Assembly: GCA_000733355.1 (NCBI GenBank)
Contig: JNVV01000020.1
Location: 404,035-468,034 of the forward strand
Source of the DNA: Falciphora oryzae
Lineage: Eukaryota; Ascomycota; Sordariomycetes; Magnaporthales; Magnaporthaceae
Direction of reading: 5' to 3'
Length of the DNA stretch: 64,000 bases
Part shown: positions 19,316 through 32,865 of the stretch, one piece after another
Layout of the letters: the number at the start of each line of letters is the position of its first letter
Numbering within the stretch: the first letter of the stretch is position 1
Program-made: the position numbers and the translations under genes
The notes under the pieces: generated by a model
Database searches by the model: none
What the model saw: only the letters and a program-made list of their open reading frames with translations
Told to the model about the DNA's origin: nothing

Positions 19316-21893
19316 ATGGACTTTGAAATTCCCTTTTATCGCAACTAACTTCAAGACGGAGAGTTTCCAAATCCACATCCATCTGTCAAGCCCGTCCATG
19401 GGGCAACTGCTCCAGTTCTTCTAAGCAAACCAGACTTCGCTGAACGAGATTAGCCGTCGAGATTAATCCCATTTGACTTTCCATAGAGGCGCTTAAACTG
19501 TCTCGTCCGAGCCCATGGAGCCACATGTTGACTTGAATTTAGAGGTGCTCTCTCCAGGCCATTCACGTGTTCTTGCATAGCGGCCGACTTCCAAAAACCA
19601 GACCCCGCGAGGCTGCATGATCTCAAGTCGCTGCAGCCCGGCCTAGCTTCTCTTCTGATCACTTTCTCGCCACATGGCTACTGCCGGGATAGGCTACCGG
19701 GCTAAAGCACCTAGCATGAGATTTTGCGCATGTGCCACGCGATAAAACGAGCCCAATCTCCAGCCACGCAAAAGGTCACCCGACCCCCTCCAGCCATCAC
19801 GTGAAAATCCACCGAGGCAATTAATACCTCTTTTTAACATCCAAGTACCCGGGGCGTACCTATCTTCTGGCAATTAATTCCCATTAGGGCACCATTAGGT
19901 TAAAGCAACCCACAAGGCGTCAGAATCACCTCAGACGTGGTCCCACCACAAGACTACCCGAGGCGTCCTGCACATCATTGGCATGCATCTGCATTTGTCC
20001 GACCGAGGACCAAGGCCGCTCGCTATCAGAAGCATACCCCGGCTCATGGCTGCAGCTGCGTTGCCGCCAATGCCCGTGTTGAACCTCGGCTAATGACTAG
20101 CGAGAGAGCCGAGTTGGGCCTTCGGCCGTAGGACTGAGAGTCGTGTCAGTTGCCTTATGCCACGTCGGATTGGTGTGAGCATCGTGAGTCTCATCCTCTA
20201 GCTGGCCTGTACCGAGAAACAAGCAGTGAAGGCCTGAGGGCCTAGATGTTGAGGCAACAACATATTGGGAGAATTTGTGGGCTGATGGCGTGGCGTTACA
20301 TGATATCTCGGGGTATCGGTGGACGTAGAACATGGACGTTATATCCGATGCACAGTGTCGCAGTTGTTGAGTCCCGATCTATTCTTGAGAGGAAGTACTA
20401 CGTCGGCTCCCTGCAGCCGCCCATGCTTTGTTGGGGTTCGAATCAGGGGCTAATTAGCCGTTCCCGTGTGTTGTCGTGTTATCCGCGGAAAATTGGAATG
20501 TTCTAATCTGAGCAACAACCACTCATGTCCCATCCGCACACGTGGGTCGGTGAGCAATGATTTCTGTGACACAAAACAACTTCATTGCATGGCGCCGGAA
20601 GCAGATCAGTGCCGAGGATGAAGCCACGATGACACATGACGCGTTGTGCATATTCCCAGGACATATCCCATGTCCAAGAAGTATTTTGTTCATAGATAGT
20701 TAGTTGGATGACTACCTCTGACATAGAGAAGCTGACTTCACTTGATATGGCTTTGGCTCGATCCTGCTTGGATGGGCAATACAAATGCATCTGGGTCAAA
20801 TGATAATTAGCCCAAAACAGGGATGAGACTCTGAACAACCATCCATCTTCGCCGTGAACGGCAGTTCTTTACCAAAAGGAAAAACCCTGCTGTGTGTTGC
20901 ACCAACGCACGGCAGTAACACGACATGTTTTTCCTAGCCGTAACACAGCATGTGGTTTAGAACAAAGATAATAAATAGCATGCAACTCCGAATTTCTGAT
21001 TTGCTCACCGCTTCACCGGTGCAGATAGGTGTATCCGAACTGCTCCCTGAAGGCATGTCCGTCGCCCACACACAGGCATACCAGCAACCATACCGTACCC
21101 CCTCATATCGAGATTTCCACTTGTACCTTGACGGACAGAAAGCCCAAGGCTTCTCTGGCCAGGCACCGGGGCACAGGGGCACCGAGGCGCTAGGGAGCAC
21201 TAGGCGGCTTCGGGGCTGACGAACGGCGCATGTGGAGGGGCACGCGAGGGCTCCAGCCGCTATCCGTAGCTCGGTGAACGCTAAGGCAATCTGCGGGGAG
21301 GCGGGGGAACGAGAGGCAGCAGCAAGGCAACGACGTCAACGGCACCGGGTGAGACATGCAGTTCCGCCGGTTTTCTTAGGGTGTAGATATCGCCCGACGT
21401 GCCCAGGGCGTGGAGGGACAAGGCATAGGCTCGGGTGCCGCTTAGTTTAAGGCGACGGACGCCTACCTGAGCCATGGCGCTTGCGACAAAAGGACAGACA
21501 TCCCGATGCTCCGCGGGGGTAGGGCTTTGTAGATGGAGCCGCCGGCCGCCGCTGCTGACCCGACGCCTGAATCTAGGGTTCAGCTCTGACTCTGGACTTT
21601 TGGCGCTTGGAGGAGGCATAAGGTCCTGGGGGGTCTTGCCATTGGTTTCGGAACGACGGCCGTCCGGGTGGTCGGCGTGATGGGGCCAACTATTTTTAGG
21701 ATCGGTGTGTATTCTTTGCGGCTTACCATGATGACGCCTCTCGCAAAGGCAGTATTCGGATCTACCAAAGTACGTGCCTAGGTAGATACTTGCTTATCTG
21801 GGCTAAGGATGCTGCCGGATATCCAGCCCGGCAGTTCCTCATTCGAGCAGGCAGCTGTGGGGAAGGAGATCATCACATTCAGCATCCCTTCAA

Positions 21894-21956
21894 GAGAAAG
21901 CTGAACCTTTGTACATATGCTAGCTTGATACATATGTACAGGGGTTCAGCTTTCTC
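21894..21956. repeat. 63-bp hairpin (26-bp arms, 11-nt loop)
   Basis: Arm 21894-21919 and arm 21931-21956 are inverse complements except for two adjacent positions. Each arm carries gagaaagctgaac and tgtacatatg. The 11-nt loop is ctagcttgata. It could be a miniature inverted-repeat element, a terminator-like structure or a small-RNA source; the sequence does not distinguish these. Confidence 0.9.
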
Positions 21957-24239
21957 TACAAGCAAATCAGCGATGCCAGTCCGGTGGCAGTGTTGTTTAG
22001 CACGATTACGACGGAGGGGGCAGTGCCCACCCTCTTCGCGAGCCGAGGACAAATGGACGCACTCGGCAGCTGCTCAAACCTTGGTCAGTGCGATGCGGTT
22101 TCCTTGTGTTATCTTCCATACCATCTTGCAACTATCCCTTGGTCAAACACGCGTATGCACGGCAGCGCAAGAGCCTCAACATCACGTTGTCCAAGAGCGA
22201 AGATCGCATCATTTCAGGGGGCTCAGCACGTGTAGCCAAGGATTTGTGGGGCGTCCCAAGGGGGCGACGCCAATGAACGAGCGTCTGTGGGTTCGAGTGG
22301 CCTCAGTCCTGCGGCCCGATCGGGCATGGCTCAATGGACCCTATCCAACTGATCCCATCCCCAATATGGAACCCAAAGACATTGCTTTTCTCTTCCTCTC
22401 AATACGAACTTTCACATATGACCTTCTACACAACCATCCTCCAATCCTGTCACCATCACCACTGCCATCGCCGCCGCTTCAGCTTCGTATTCGAGCCCAG
22501 GCAGCGCCATGCAGTCACAACGGCCCATGCAGACGATGGGGCCGCAGCTGGGCTTCGTTTCTCGAGGACACCCCCTCGTCATCGCCTGTTCAGGCGGCCG
22601 CGTGCGTGCGTTTCCTGCTCACGGCTTGGGCTGAAGCCCTTGGGACTCACCAAGGTCTTTCGTGCCATGATCCGGCTTCTTGCTCGGGATCTTGCATCTC
22701 GTTTGGGCTCCTGCTCCCCGCGGGCCATCCGCTTCCCCGTCATTTGACCTCCTTCTTTGGGCTCCTACCTCCTTCTCGATCCCGAACGACTCCTCCGCTG
22801 CGCCAAAATCGACATTTCTTCCCGCTTTTAGCGCCGCAACGGCGTCAGCGTCGAGCCCCCCCTCCGAGGCCGGATGCTATTTGGTGGTGTATAGAGGGAC
22901 TTTAGGCGCCACATGGAAGCCAGCTACCTGACAACGACGAAGGAAATAAAAGGCTCACGGCGCTGACAACCCGAAGGGAAAGCCGGCGCCATCCGCGCCA
23001 GGCGCGCAAAAGGCCGCAAATTCTGCACCACCGCGCGCTCACACCGGTCCGACACACCGCTGCGGCTATCCGTCTACGCGGAGAGATTTTCCTCCCATTC
23101 CGCTTCTTCCCCTCGCCTGCTTGCATACACAGCCCTGCGGATCTGGCGTCAGAAACCGCGAGCTGGCGGCGCTGGCCGAATTGAGTTTTCGGGCCAACGT
23201 CGGTGCCCCATCGCCGGGATTCGCCTCAGGGGCAATCGGAGTTCTCCGGCGCGGCTAGAGGTGGCTGGACGGCACAGCCAGGCCCCGATCCCCGGGATTT
23301 AGGGATGCTATGTAACCATCGGCACATACTTCGCCCACTACCCGCCAAACGGATGCTTCCAATTATCTGCCGAGATCCGAAAGCGGCGACAATGATTTTG
23401 ATTCTCGAGACTTGTGGACGGGACGAGAATCAATAAGTGCCAAAGACGGGAGGAGAAACTATTCTCCTGCCCGTAAACGCAACCCGTGGGTCGATCGAAT
23501 GGCTGCGCCCCATCGTACCGGATTCTAGCCCCTTAGTTCGGGTCCCGGTACCTTGTTTCCTGTCGCCTCCCCAAGCCTCACGTCTACCTACGCATCTGCA
23601 CCACGCAGTTTCGCCCCCATCATCAAGAAGAGTTGGTATCTCCATGTCACCGCCTTTTCCATCTCCCTTGCCATTTCGATATCCCACCCGGCTCCCCTAC
23701 GACCCTGTGACCAAGCGAGATTTTCCGTGGCGAATGCTCAGCTCTTGCCGCCGACGAATCATGATGATTTTTGCTTGGGCAGTCACATATATGCAGGCTT
23801 ATTGGATCGTGGTGTCTGCGGTTCGCTTTTTTGTCTCCCCAGATAGACCAAGAAGAATATGAGCAGTCATAAAAAAAACCAAGTATCCAGGCATCCGAGC
23901 TGTGGCGCCATGTACATAGGGAACCAATGAAGGACTCCTGTGAACTGTTGCCATCCATCCTCAAGCGGCGAAGAGCAAACACGTGAAGCGGGAACGAGTC
24001 CGCCCATCCTCGATCCGTGCTGTGGGGGCTGAAACCGGACCATTGCCTCCCGGGTCCCAGACAATGAAAAGGAATTTTAAGTAAATGCAAAGACAAAGAG
24101 AACCAAGGGGGTGTGGGTAGGACCCGAGGAAGACAGAAAATTGGCCTTCCCTCCAGATCAAACTTATTCGTGTGTTCGTTTATCCACATCGGCCCGCCTT
24201 CGGAGCTGGTGCTTCGAAGGGACTAGCTGGCTGCCTTCT

Positions 24240-24460
24240 GTGGCAAACACAGAAGAAAGCCACGCTGCCTTCGACGGCGGTGAACGGGTTTACCTCCATC
24301 TTCCTCTCGGTGGCGGTAGGGACGGCTGCTGCCTCGTTCTTGGCTCCGACAGCGGGCGGTGAAGGTATATGTCTTGCCCCCATTTTCTCGACGGGGGTGT
24401 TGAAGGCGTCTACCTTGCCCATTTCCTCGACGGCGGTGTGAAGGAGGCTGCCTCGTCGTC
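24240..24460. repeat. Degenerate ~39-bp tandem repeats
   Basis: About five decayed units, most readable in the minus-strand frame as 13-residue repeats opening TAVEEMGKV, TPVEKMGAR, PTATERKME and TAVEGSVAF. On DNA the shared core is ctcgacggcggtg or close variants. Period 39 bp preserves a reading frame, so this may be a relic of a repeat-bearing protein on the minus strand, but no complete gene could be assembled. Confidence 0.55.
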
Positions 24461-25189
24461 GCCTCGGGACGACGAGGGCTTCTGCCTGCCACTCTCGCCG
24501 TTTCCTTCCCGAAAGGACACCGAAGCAGGCCAACAAGGGTGGATCGATGACCCGGCTGCGACCATGGTGACCCCACGGGCTGTCAGCGGCTTAAGGGCTT
24601 TGCGCTTCGCCGAGAAGCGCGAGGGCCGGCACACCCCCTCCCAGCCTTTCCAACATGGGCCCCTGGCGTTGAGCTATGTCAGCACCATCCACGGACAACT
24701 AGGCAACAGGCAGCGCGTGGAGCCGCGTCACGTCCTGGCCTGATGACACCTCTCGGATGCGTCGGAGCGGAAAGTCGCGGAGCCCCCAGAGCCGCGCGAT
24801 GGAAACTAACCTCGTGTGGATGACCGTAGGCATCTGTCGACAGGGTCATGAGGGACCCTTCCAAGAACAGAAAGATTCCTTCCAGAACTCCGGAACGAAG
24901 GAAAGACGAAAAAAAGAAGAAGAAGGAAACGAACGTTCGATAACACGGGATGACGTGGTGTTGATGCTCTTCTGTCACCGAGGACAGGGCTCCGCCAACC
25001 CCAAAAAAGGGGCAAGGCTGCCGGCACCGGGCCGAGCATTGTGCCCCCTTTTATCTTGTCCGATGTCTCTGCATTCCGCCGAGCGAGACGCGGTCGCGCC
25101 GCAGTCGACGCGCATAAGGATACAGCATGGTCCTTGTGCATGAGGTCTGCCTGCCGAGCCTTGATGTCAAGGCCGGCTGTCCCTTTATG

Positions 25190-25212
25190 TTTTTTTTTTT
25201 TTTTTTTTTTTT
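25190..25212. repeat. Poly(T) run, 23 nt
   Basis: Uninterrupted T23, 101 bp from the stop codon of the neighbouring minus-strand gene. Confidence 0.95.
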
Positions 25213-25313
25213 CCTTCCTTGTTTTACTTTTTGCTTGATACCAGTCAGCATCCAGGCAGATCGTCGATGCCCAACACGACGACGACAAGGAAGACACAAT
25301 CAATATGATCCAG

Positions 25314-26202
25314 TCATAGAGTGTCGCCGTCGACATCACCATCCACCTCGACGTTATTGTGGCTGAAGGCCGGGACGGGATCCTTGGGCGCTGCAGCGGC
25401 GGCAGCAGTCCATTCGGACAGGATGTCGGCCATGTTGCCCCGCCGCCGCTGCAGCAAGGGGCTATACGGGCCGCCGCTCGACTGGTTGTATTCGAACTCG
25501 ACCATTGCCCCGTATCCCAACGCCGCCTGCACTGGGTTCGGCGACGCGCTCGAGGCCCGGGATAGCGGGTCGCTGCCGGGAGGGGAGTCGCTCCTGTTGT
25601 GCGAGGTCAAGGTTAGCGCCAGTGCGCGACATGGTTGATTGTTGATGGGGTATTGGGGATGGGGATGGGGACGGGGATGGTGTAGTTCACCCCCTATTTT
25701 CTTACCTCTGGGAGTAGGCGGGGTGCATGTTGTCAGCCCAGGCATCTCCCTCATATCCATCTCCGTCGTCGACTCCGGGATAGTGCTTGGGGTTATTCAC
25801 GAAAGAGTCATCAGCTAGGGGGCCGGAGAGAGCATCCAGGTCGAGGCTTGACGGCGCGCGCTGGCCGGGAGAGGAAGCATCCTCCCCGAGACGGATGTCC
25901 ATCGATGACGTCTCGCTGTGATAGGGGTCGGTCGGCGCTGGCGCGAGGGGATAGGCACCGGTCGGAGTCGCGTCGTCGTCTCCGTACCCCGCCGGAGGGA
26001 TGGCGTTCCCGTCGGTGTCGTTCTCGATGGCGGTGTAGGGGTAGTCACCCTCCCCCATCCAACACTCTCCATCCACGCCGCTCTCGTTCGTCTCCGTTTC
26101 ATCACGGCCGTTGTCATTTAAACCCAGCGTCCTAAACGTGACGGTGATCGTGGTCTCGTCATCGATCGTCATACCCCCATCGAACCCCGTGCGGCTGGCC
26201 AT
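25314..26202 (-). CDS. Hypothetical acidic protein, two exons
   Basis: Join of 26202-25706 and 25593-25314: 777 nt, 258 residues. The 112-nt intron has a GTAAGA donor, a GCTAAC branch point and an ACAACAG acceptor, with phases agreeing. It also contains a run of ccccat-type hexamers. The start ATG follows caagc and opens MASRTGFDGGMTIDDETT. The product is very acidic (many Asp/Glu with Gly, Ser, Pro, Tyr), without signal peptide, membrane span or recognisable domain. It is probably intrinsically disordered until a short Ala-rich segment (WTAAAAAAPKDPVPAF) near the end. The acidic, proline-bearing composition recalls transcriptional regulators, but no DNA-binding motif is visible. Good splice signals and a consistent frame make it a real gene. 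Confidence 0.72.
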
Positions 26203-29200
26203 GCTTGCTGTCGGATGGGGAAACGCGTGCGTCGGGCGGCTGCCTGTGGCGTCACTGCTGCTGCTGTGGGGGAGGCTGTGCTGCCTTCGCTGCAGGTTTC
26301 TGGGCGGGCGCCCTGTCGTGGTCCGGCGTCACGACTTCTCTCTGCCTTGGTTCGTTCTCCTACCGTCGCCCGTCAAACAGCACACCGGATCAATGGTCGG
26401 GCAAAAGCTAGGAGTGGACCGGACGGACTTCAATGCGTTTAAAAAGACAGGAGTTGCTTTTGCAGCTCCTCGACTTCGATCCACACGATGTCGAAATAGC
26501 ATCGATGGAGCTTCATCGGGCATCAACGCCAGGAACACCTACGAATGCCTTCAAGCGCTAAGGGACTCGGCGTTGGGCCGCGAGTCTACGTGACCTGCTG
26601 GGAGAGACCCTGGTCCTGCGCTACGGGGAAGGGTTCCGGACAAGGGGTCACTGGGTTGGGGGAAACCACCTAGACGCCGGGACTACGGTATTGGTTCTAG
26701 AGCCCGGAGACTAGGGTCCTCTTGTCCACTCGGGACTGAGGAAAAAGAAGGCAAACATACAGGGAGGGGGTGAGCCAGCGGCAGCTCCGTCGGAAAAAAA
26801 GGGGCGCGAGCGTAGTGAGATGGGGACGGGGCGGACGGACCCAAACAGGGTAGCCGAAGTACCACCACGTACCGAAGACATAGCCTGTGCTGTCAACGAG
26901 AAGCCACCATCGCTGCGGGCAGCAGAGGCATCAGGGAAGCTCGACACAGGAAAATGGGAATTGGATTTTTGGAAAAGGGGGATCGAGGACAGATCTAATG
27001 CTTGCAAGAGGCAATGGAACAAGATTCTGGGCATGTGGCACGACTCAAGTCAGCATCGGCGGGAGGGATAGAGGAAGAGAGGGAGGGAGGGAGAGGTGGA
27101 TTGTGAGGGGCGAGGTCGGAGCCCGCGGAGTTGGTGGTCGCGCAGCCCTAAGCGCAGCAGTAAGACACTGGCACCCACCACACCTCTGAAGGGCGCATGG
27201 AGGATGAGGAAGAGGGCAAGGAGGAGGAGGAGAGGAGGTGCTTTATGCAAAGCCGGGACGCAGCGTTGGGCTGCCTCAGTACTCGGGCCTGTAGGCGCCG
27301 AGGCTTGCTGGGCACACATACCCGGACGACGCCTCCTGCGCCGCGCCGTCGAGACCATCCGGCCCCTAGTTTTAGCCCCTCAATTTGTGCTTTGAGCTGC
27401 CCCGATGAGCGCTCTGTGCCATCACAGGTCGCAGGTATCCCCGGTTCGCCCGCGCACGAGGGCGGGGATGGCTCGGCACCACTACATGCAGGCAGGCGAG
27501 AGATGTCACAAAGGCGAACTCGCATGCCCAATTGGTATCCCGCGACACAAGAGACGGCTTGCCGTGTGGAACAAGACCCCCAATGGCTCGCTCCACATGG
27601 CCGCCAGTGTGCGCCGAGAGTGATGGACGCAATGCAGGCCGGCCTGCATACGAAGCGGACAAGAAGACCTTCCAGATCAAGAGGAAGGGAGACGGCGTCG
27701 GCAGCGTGGGAGAGGGCCAGAGCCCGGCCCAATGTGCAGCCGGAGCTGGCTGTGTGGCTTTCTCTTGGAGCTGCAGCGGGCTGATGGGAAGATGCCGTGA
27801 CATAAGGTTGGCGGCCAAGGAGGCCAGAGTGGGTGGTGGCTTGCAATTTCCCATGCACAAGGCCGTTTTTGGACGCTGGAAGATTGAGTCCCTCGCCAAT
27901 CCCCCGGAGGCAAGTGGACAGCGTCGGGCCCGGAGTCCCTACTGGCGCCGTAGATGGCGTCGTGCGTAGCTCCGAGACGGGGAAGCAGCTCGTCATCATT
28001 GTTTGCGTGTTGCATTCTGCGCCGATGAGGCTCCCTCCATTCATCACCCCTATCCGTGCCGTGGTCCACACACAGTACACGCAGCAAAAGAAAGTGGGGC
28101 AGGCCTCTTGTGACACCCAGACCAGCTGGGACCTTTTGCTGCCAGCCGTGCCAGCGCATTGCAACCTTGAGGGTGCGCGCAATGTCCCCTCATTTGGACG
28201 ATCTATGCTGAAAAAGAAGCAGATTATTGGAACACTGCATCATGTATTGTCCGTGACGACGCAAGCCCGTCCAGGTCTGTCACCAGGCTGGCGGCTGCTG
28301 GCGAGGAGCGTCCCAAATTAGGAACAAAGACAGCAGGCCCTTGCCCCCAGCCGGCGCTAGCGTGCCGGGGGCCAGCGGCCCGCCATCTGCTGTGCTGGTG
28401 GTGGAGAACAACAAGCACGTTATTGCTCCCGCAAGCCGACAATGAAACGCACGAAAGCTCGAGCGCTGCTACAGTGCAAGTGGGCTGGCGCCGGCCCCTT
28501 GATTGGCCGCGGCCAACAGCCCGGTCGGTTGCCAAGCGGGACGATGGGTGACGTCGGGCGATCGCCTGAGGATCCGATCGAACCCTCGATAAGCAGCGTC
28601 GGTTGGCATCAAGATGGGACGACAGCACTTGGCGAGCCTTCTGCTCTCGACCGCTGCTCTCAACTGCGATGTTGCGACGGGAATCGATCACCACGAGCGC
28701 CGCTCCACCCGAGGCTGGCACTCTGCACACTCCAACAGCGCCTCCAAAAACGCCTCCAGAACGCCATCCCCCTCTCCCCCTCACTGCTCGTGTCATAGTT
28801 GGACCGAAGAGGAAAAAAGGGTGGGGGAGGCCGGAGCGCCATGCACGAAGAAATTTCCATGGCATGCAAGCGGATATACCACGAGACTGATTCGGTTGCC
28901 GCCCTCGAGCCGAATTGGTGGCGACTCCTGCTCTGTTTTTTTTTTTTTTTTTTTGGTCCGGACTTCGGTCCGGGTCTGGTGCTGCCCTGACAATGACCTA
29001 AAGAACCAGCGCATCATGTCAAGTGGCGGCGGTCATGCCGGCAATCAGCTGCCGGCGAGACGTGAGTGGCTCGTCAAGACTGGACAACTGCGCGCTCCAA
29101 TGAAACCGAGACCAAAAACACCTTGGGTGAGCTTCCGGCCGGCTCGTTTTGTAGCTCTTGAGGCTCTGCTCTAGCTCCATGTCACCGCCTGTGATTTTTA

Positions 29201-32200
29201 GTGGGCCCGTCCAGTGCTTGCAGTCATTGAAGACGAGGCGCGCATCTGCGCCCGCGCCAGCAAAGCATGCGAGCCGCAGGTTGCCCGACTCCCGACGCCC
29301 ATATAATTCACTCCCATGTGCATGGCTCTTATAATCACTGCCTGCATCCCTCACCCGTGCGCGGCTCTGCTTCTCTTCTCCCCTTTTTTCTTCTTCCTTG
29401 TATCCCAGTCGACCACACTCCACCCAAGCCTGGCAGCCTTCCCTGCCTGCCTCCTGCCTGCCTACCTATCTGCATATCTGCCTTCGCCCATCGAGTAAGT
29501 AGACTATCGCGGCGCAAGATGCCACCACTCCGACCCCTCTCGGCCTCCAAACCAGGCTGGCCCGGGCGTCTGGTTCTTGCACCCAAGGCAGGCTCCGGAG
29601 CGCCTCTCGAAACGCCCCAGGCAGCACAAGAGATATTGCAACCCGCATCTTACTTTTTTCGGCAGCCAGGCGACGAACCATCGGGCCTCGCGGTTATCTT
29701 GAGTGACACCCAGCATTTACTCACCGAACAACCCTCCGAGTTGGAGGAGACGCAACCAGGGCGGATGGCTCTCCCCCACGGACACCGATCCCTTCATTTC
29801 CTAAAAGTGCAGATCACCCTTCAGCCGCCGGGCGGGATACCAGCCTTCCCGCATCAGCCTTCCCGTCCCTTGGAGGGCATGCTCCACGACGACGAGCGTG
29901 AAAGAAAAAAAAGAAGAAAAAAAAAAGGCGCCCGCGCACGCCAGCTCCCCCGCACGCTAAAGCAGGGTTTATCCCGCTCCCTTGGGCGCCGAGCCTTTCA
30001 GCCACCTGCCCCGACGGCGAGCATTGCTCAAAATATTGCCCAATTGCGTCAACAATGCGCGCATCAGTCACCCGGGCTCCAGCTTCCTGTGTGGTAATGT
30101 TGGTTTGACGTTCCCGCCCACCGGCGCCTCGTCTCAAGGCAGCCGGTTGCCTTCCTACCGTCTGGGCCTAGAGGCGTAGGTTTATCGAGAGTTCCAAGCG
30201 CGAGTTGTGATATTGAAACCTTGAAATTACCCGAAACGGTCGCCTCGTTTCGCCTACACGGCTCGGGGTCCGTCCGTTGCTAGGGAAGGGATGTTCATCG
30301 CCCGGTCTTTTTGAGCCAATCTCGGCAAATCCGGCTTCTTCAGGCAAGGGACGAGTTTAGGCACTGGGGTTTTGTGCAGAGCCTCCGCCAACATGCCTTT
30401 GACATTCCCCCTGGTTGGCTATTATGCTCAGGCTTACTCGTCGGTGCTGCCAACAGACGCGGCTACTGCCGGGGGCCTGTGACAGCCAGCCAGCCCTATG
30501 AGGCCTACAAGCGCCAACCCACTCAGGCGACCACAGGCCAATAAAGCCAACCAACATCATCGGGCGCAAAAGATACACATTGGAGCAGAATTGGCTCTCC
30601 AGTTGTCTCTTACTCTCAAGCCTCCAAACTTCAAAGCATGAAAGCCAATTTGCGACAACTCTCCTAATCTTAGCCATCCTTGGCAGAAACCAAAGCGGCG
30701 GCAATCTCTCGGACCCACGGTTGCCTTAATTCCCCGCCTCTCGAAGCCCTCGCCGCCAGATCTCCTTTGGTAGGGTTTAGGGGCTGGGAACAGGCCCCAT
30801 CCCTTAGGCAGCCGAGACCCAGCCACAAGGTTTACTACAGCAGCCGAAAAAAGGAAATAACGGGCAGGCGACCGCGCTAGCGACGAGACGATGTCATCAG
30901 CCAAAAGGGCGCAAGCAATGGCACGGGCGGATATTCGTGTCTCGATGAGGAATTTCAGCCGATATTTTGCCTCAAAAACGAGGGGTCGAACGGCCCCTAT
31001 CCATGGGTCGGAAAGCACCCCGGAACGAAATTGATTCTATGTCGAGGGGCCGGGACAGGCAGCCGTTATGGAGAACACCATCTCCAACACAAGCACGAGC
31101 TCCATCGCTCGAATGCGCCCACCTGCGGGGGATGCATTGAGCCGCCGATAACCTGAGCAGCCACGCGCACCGCACGTGTTAGGAGCTTGCTTGAGGATCA
31201 CAGCTTCCTCGTCTCCTGACATGCAACACTGGGCCACCCACACCTTTAGCTTATTGGCAATGGAAGCTCGAAACCGGAACCCTCCTGATTCGGATGGAGG
31301 GGTGGCCCGCCCCAAATATCAAATATCCAGCCGAGAGACAACCCGAAGTATCGCAGAGGTATCGCAAGCGCGCCGGGACAATCACTATCTGCCTCTTGCT
31401 TTTGCCTTGCCGCCTTACGGGGACGGGACGGATGCCCGGCACCAAAGAGAATGGCCGAGACCGCGCCGGACTTGGGGACTAACAGCGAAACAATATCGCT
31501 CTCCCTTCCGTGCGTGCCGGACGCGCGCATGCCCAAACCAGACGACCCGCACCTCCTTTGCTGCAATCACACGCACATCTATCCCAAGGAGACAACTTAC
31601 AGCGAAGGGCAAAGGAGCACTTTTTGCCATCTCCCCGCATCAGGCGCCGGCAATGAGGGGCGCGTGGACAAGACTAACCATCTCCCCAATGACAAGGCGA
31701 CTGGGCAAAAGTTGCATATGTAAGGAAGCCCGACTACTGCACCGAGGCTTGCAGCTTTTTTTTTTTTTTTTTTTTTTGGGGGGGGAACCGCGTCAACCCC
31801 GGTACGCCGCGCACTTTTTTGATGCATTATGATTGATGCTCAAGGGAACACATACTTTTTTTTTTTTTTTTGGGATGTGTAAAATCCTCCATGCATTCCT
31901 ACAGTACATTTTGACGCCTAAAGGCCGAGGTAGCAAACGAGGCAAACTTGCATCAAGTTGCCCCGTTTTCTGCCTTTATAACTCAGAAAGGAAGGGTCAG
32001 GGGCTGCTGCATGCTGACGCCGGGTCGAGAGCGTCCAACCGATATTGCGCCTTCTCCCCGCGGACCCCTCGGCAGACGCAAAAAAGCAGGCGCGCGGCGC
32101 GGGGAAGATCCAGAGCCGTTCCAAGTGACGTTTTGATCTTTGCCAACTCCCCCCCGCCATTTTGCAGGGACAGAACCCCGACGGGAGCAGCGAGAACTTT

Positions 32201-32829
32201 AGACCACCGACCTTGTGCACGCGCCCACGAGCGTGGGCGTAAGCAACCCTGCTTCTAGAGCCCTCGAAGATTGGAAAAGCCGCTCTATCCGCCGCTTTGG
32301 TCAGTAAGCGACCAGATACGATGATGGCGAGGTGCAATGGCGCCACGGTAGGCACCCAGGTCTGGTCATCACGTCAGCCGCCGAAAGCTTCCGGAAAAGC
32401 CCCAAGGTTGGGAACGGCAACATCCGCGAGGTTTCTGGAAAAGCTCACCGAGACATGGATTTTTTTTTTTTTTTTTTTTTCAGCTGCGGGAGTGCCCGCG
32501 GGCGAAATGTCACGTTGGAAGAGCGATATATCTTTTCTTACCACGCTCCATGCCCCTTTCAGCAGCGGCGACGTCCGTATACGAGTCAAATGGTTGAGCG
32601 CCCCTTTTCCGGCTGCGCCATTTCCTCTCCCTCAGACGCCACAGCTGAGGATAGACCGAGGTTCCTCTTTTCCTCCTAGACTCGATGTCGTCACAGAGGC
32701 GAAAGTTCGCCTTGGGCAACTGAGCCTCGAAAACAACACTATTTTAACTCTGCGCAAGCGCACGGCGGCGCCGATGCCTCGTTCGGTGGGCGAAGGGTTT
32801 GGCTCCTCCCGACTTACCGATCCCGTGAC

Positions 32830-32865
<36 letters not shown>

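Larger units (their letters stand above)
19316..25313. other. 6-kb stretch without a supported gene
   Basis: Many overlapping frames on both strands, none with a domain. The longest (21790-22905 plus, 371 codons) has no coding character, and a plausible-looking 112-codon minus frame at 21281-21619 starts with ATG but matches nothing I know. The stretch holds a perfect-looking hairpin (21894-21956), a degenerate 39-bp repeat array (24240-24460) and T23 at 25190-25212. A spliced gene around 22500-22930 (plus) is possible but cannot be assembled. Confidence 0.4.

Noticed and set aside
16428..19318. 3-bp target duplication of the intact Harbinger element
   Set aside because: Flanks are ATA and ATG, so only two of three bases agree and a duplication cannot be claimed.
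20425..20455. tRNA B-box-like ggttcgaatc
   Set aside because: No matching A-box, anticodon arm or acceptor stem could be folded around it.
21790..22905. 371-codon plus-strand open frame
   Set aside because: Random-looking composition rich in Cys, His, Ser and Pro. It runs through a hairpin and several better-looking short frames, with no domain and no promoter-like start.
27148..28182. 344-codon minus-strand open frame
   Set aside because: No domain, overlapping equally long frames on the other strand, and composition typical of chance frames in GC-rich DNA.
29267..30097. 276-codon plus-strand frame, internal ATG at 29519
   Set aside because: A pyrimidine-rich leader precedes the ATG, but the protein is low in structure, crosses an A-rich tract and matches nothing.
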